The position numbers and the translations under genes were made by a program. The notes below the pieces were generated by a model that saw nothing but the letters and a program-made list of their open reading frames with translations, searched no databases and was not told the origin of the DNA. DNA of 64,000 nucleotides from the NCBI RefSeq assembly GCF_900100275.1, contig NZ_FNET01000026.1, positions 1 to 64,000 on the forward strand, read 5' to 3'. Source of the stretch: Lentzea albidocapillata subsp. violacea (GTDB lineage Bacteria; Actinomycetota; Actinomycetes; Mycobacteriales; Pseudonocardiaceae). Shown in pieces: positions 63,463 through 64,000 of this stretch (position 1 is the stretch's first letter; each line of letters begins with the position of its first letter).

Positions 63463-63997
63463 TTGCCTGCACCTCCACCTCGTCGCGGACGACCTCGCGC
63501 ATGCGTGTCATGGCGCGATACAGCCGAGTCCGCATCGCCCCTTTCGGCACGCCGAGCGCTTCGGCCGCTTCCTTGGGTGCGAGACCATCGAGGTGCACGA
63601 GCTCGATCGCTTCCCGTTCGACGTCGGGCAGCGTCTCCAGCCGTTCGAGCAGCAGGCGGCCGCGTTGTTCGGCGTCGATCCGCTCTTCCAGCTCAGCCAG
63701 TTCGTCGCGGCTGAGCTCACGCCTGCCGCCGACACGACGCACCAGTTCGGTGCCGCGGGCCGACTGTTCGCAGTGCGCGGAGAAGGTCTTGCGGGCGATG
63801 CCGTACAGCCAGCTCGCCGCCGTCCCCCGGGAGGAGTCGAACGTCGGGAACGACGTGATCGCGCGGACGAACGTGTCCGCGGTCAGGTCGGCCACGAGCT
63901 GCGGGTCGACGCACCGCCTGGCGAAATATCGGGTGATCGCGCCGACGTTCGCGCGGTAGATCCGCTCGAACGCCGCAAGTGCCTCGTGGTCTCTCAC
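63449..63997 (-). CDS. ECF-type RNA polymerase sigma factor
   Basis: A 182-residue sigma-70 family protein with region 2 (FERIYRANVGAITRYFARRC to TADTFVRAI and GTAASWLYGIARKTF) and region 4 (LPDVEREAIELVHLDGLAPKEAAEALGVPKGAMRTRLYRAM). No C-terminal extension. The GTG at 63997 gives a normal N terminus but the gene runs to the window edge, so an earlier start cannot be excluded. It is co-encoded with a membrane protein that is probably its anti-sigma factor. Confidence 0.92.
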   Translation of the reverse strand: MRDHEALAAFERIYRANVGAITRYFARRCVDPQLVADLTADTFVRAITSFPTFDSSRGTAASWLYGIARKTFSAHCEQSARGTELVRRVGGRRELSRDELAELEERIDAEQRGRLLLERLETLPDVEREAIELVHLDGLAPKEAAEALGVPKGAMRTRLYRAMTRMREVVRDEVEVQANEQV

Positions 63998-64000
63998 AAC

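Overview
This is a very GC-rich chromosomal segment from an actinomycete. Mycothione reductase, the MEP isoprenoid genes ispG and dxr, PadR/GntR/TetR regulators, a eukaryote-type Ser/Thr kinase, several secreted trypsin-like proteases and frequent leaderless (TANNNT plus 6-7 nt) start sites point to the Pseudonocardiales (Lentzea, Saccharothrix or Actinosynnema-like). That genus-level placement is inference. No phage, plasmid, IS, CRISPR, tRNA or rRNA was seen.

Layout. 1-13.3 kb: an MFS exporter, a fused siroheme/uroporphyrinogen methyltransferase, a PIG-L deacetylase, two secreted proteases, then a minus-strand cobalamin operon (Mg/Co-chelatase, cobO, cobB, cobM-like, cobL-like, cbiG-cobJ-like) led by a clear cobalamin riboswitch. 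The three methylation-step proteins look remodelled or degenerate. 13.3-20.3 kb: threonine aldolase, P450, BioF, GNAT, two more S1 proteases, LysE exporter, M48 peptidase. 20.3-27.8 kb: alpha/beta hydrolase, an ABC exporter under a MerR-type promoter coupled to a CatB-like acetyltransferase, a membrane-inserted patatin, and srmL, a PheRS-like 'mystery ligase' preceded by a leaderless 15-codon leader peptide and mutually exclusive hairpins. 27.8-35.5 kb: lon under a HAIR (HspR) element, two secreted AMIN-like proteins, a deacetylase lipoprotein, a PEBP protein, a 144-bp nested perfect palindrome, mycothione reductase. 35.5-43.8 kb: MFS/GntR divergent pair, epoxide hydrolase translationally coupled to an AlkZ-type DNA glycosylase, LysR/EamA pair, cobQ, a small hydrolase. 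43.8-51.1 kb: conserved minus-strand core (map, 42-aa ORF, penicillin-binding lipoprotein, GNAT, ispG, rip, dxr). 51.2-64 kb: GlsB-like protein, two-component system with an unusual kinase, TetR-P450 module, DUF2631 protein flanked by gene remnants, Ser/Thr kinase, rlmN, PadR, aldo/keto reductase, methyltransferase, glyoxalase-like protein and an ECF sigma/anti-sigma pair at the edge.

The backbone (cysG, cobB, cobO, chelatase, ElaA-like GNAT, mtr, map, PBP, GNAT, ispG, rip, dxr, rlmN) follows the order I recall from Mycobacterium tuberculosis Rv2847c-Rv2880c. The remaining genes look like lineage-specific insertions between those anchors. The most promising unexplained units are the srmL leader/attenuator, the epoxide hydrolase-AlkZ cassette, the MerR-box exporter/acetyltransferase operon, the remodelled cobalamin methyltransferases and the nested palindrome.
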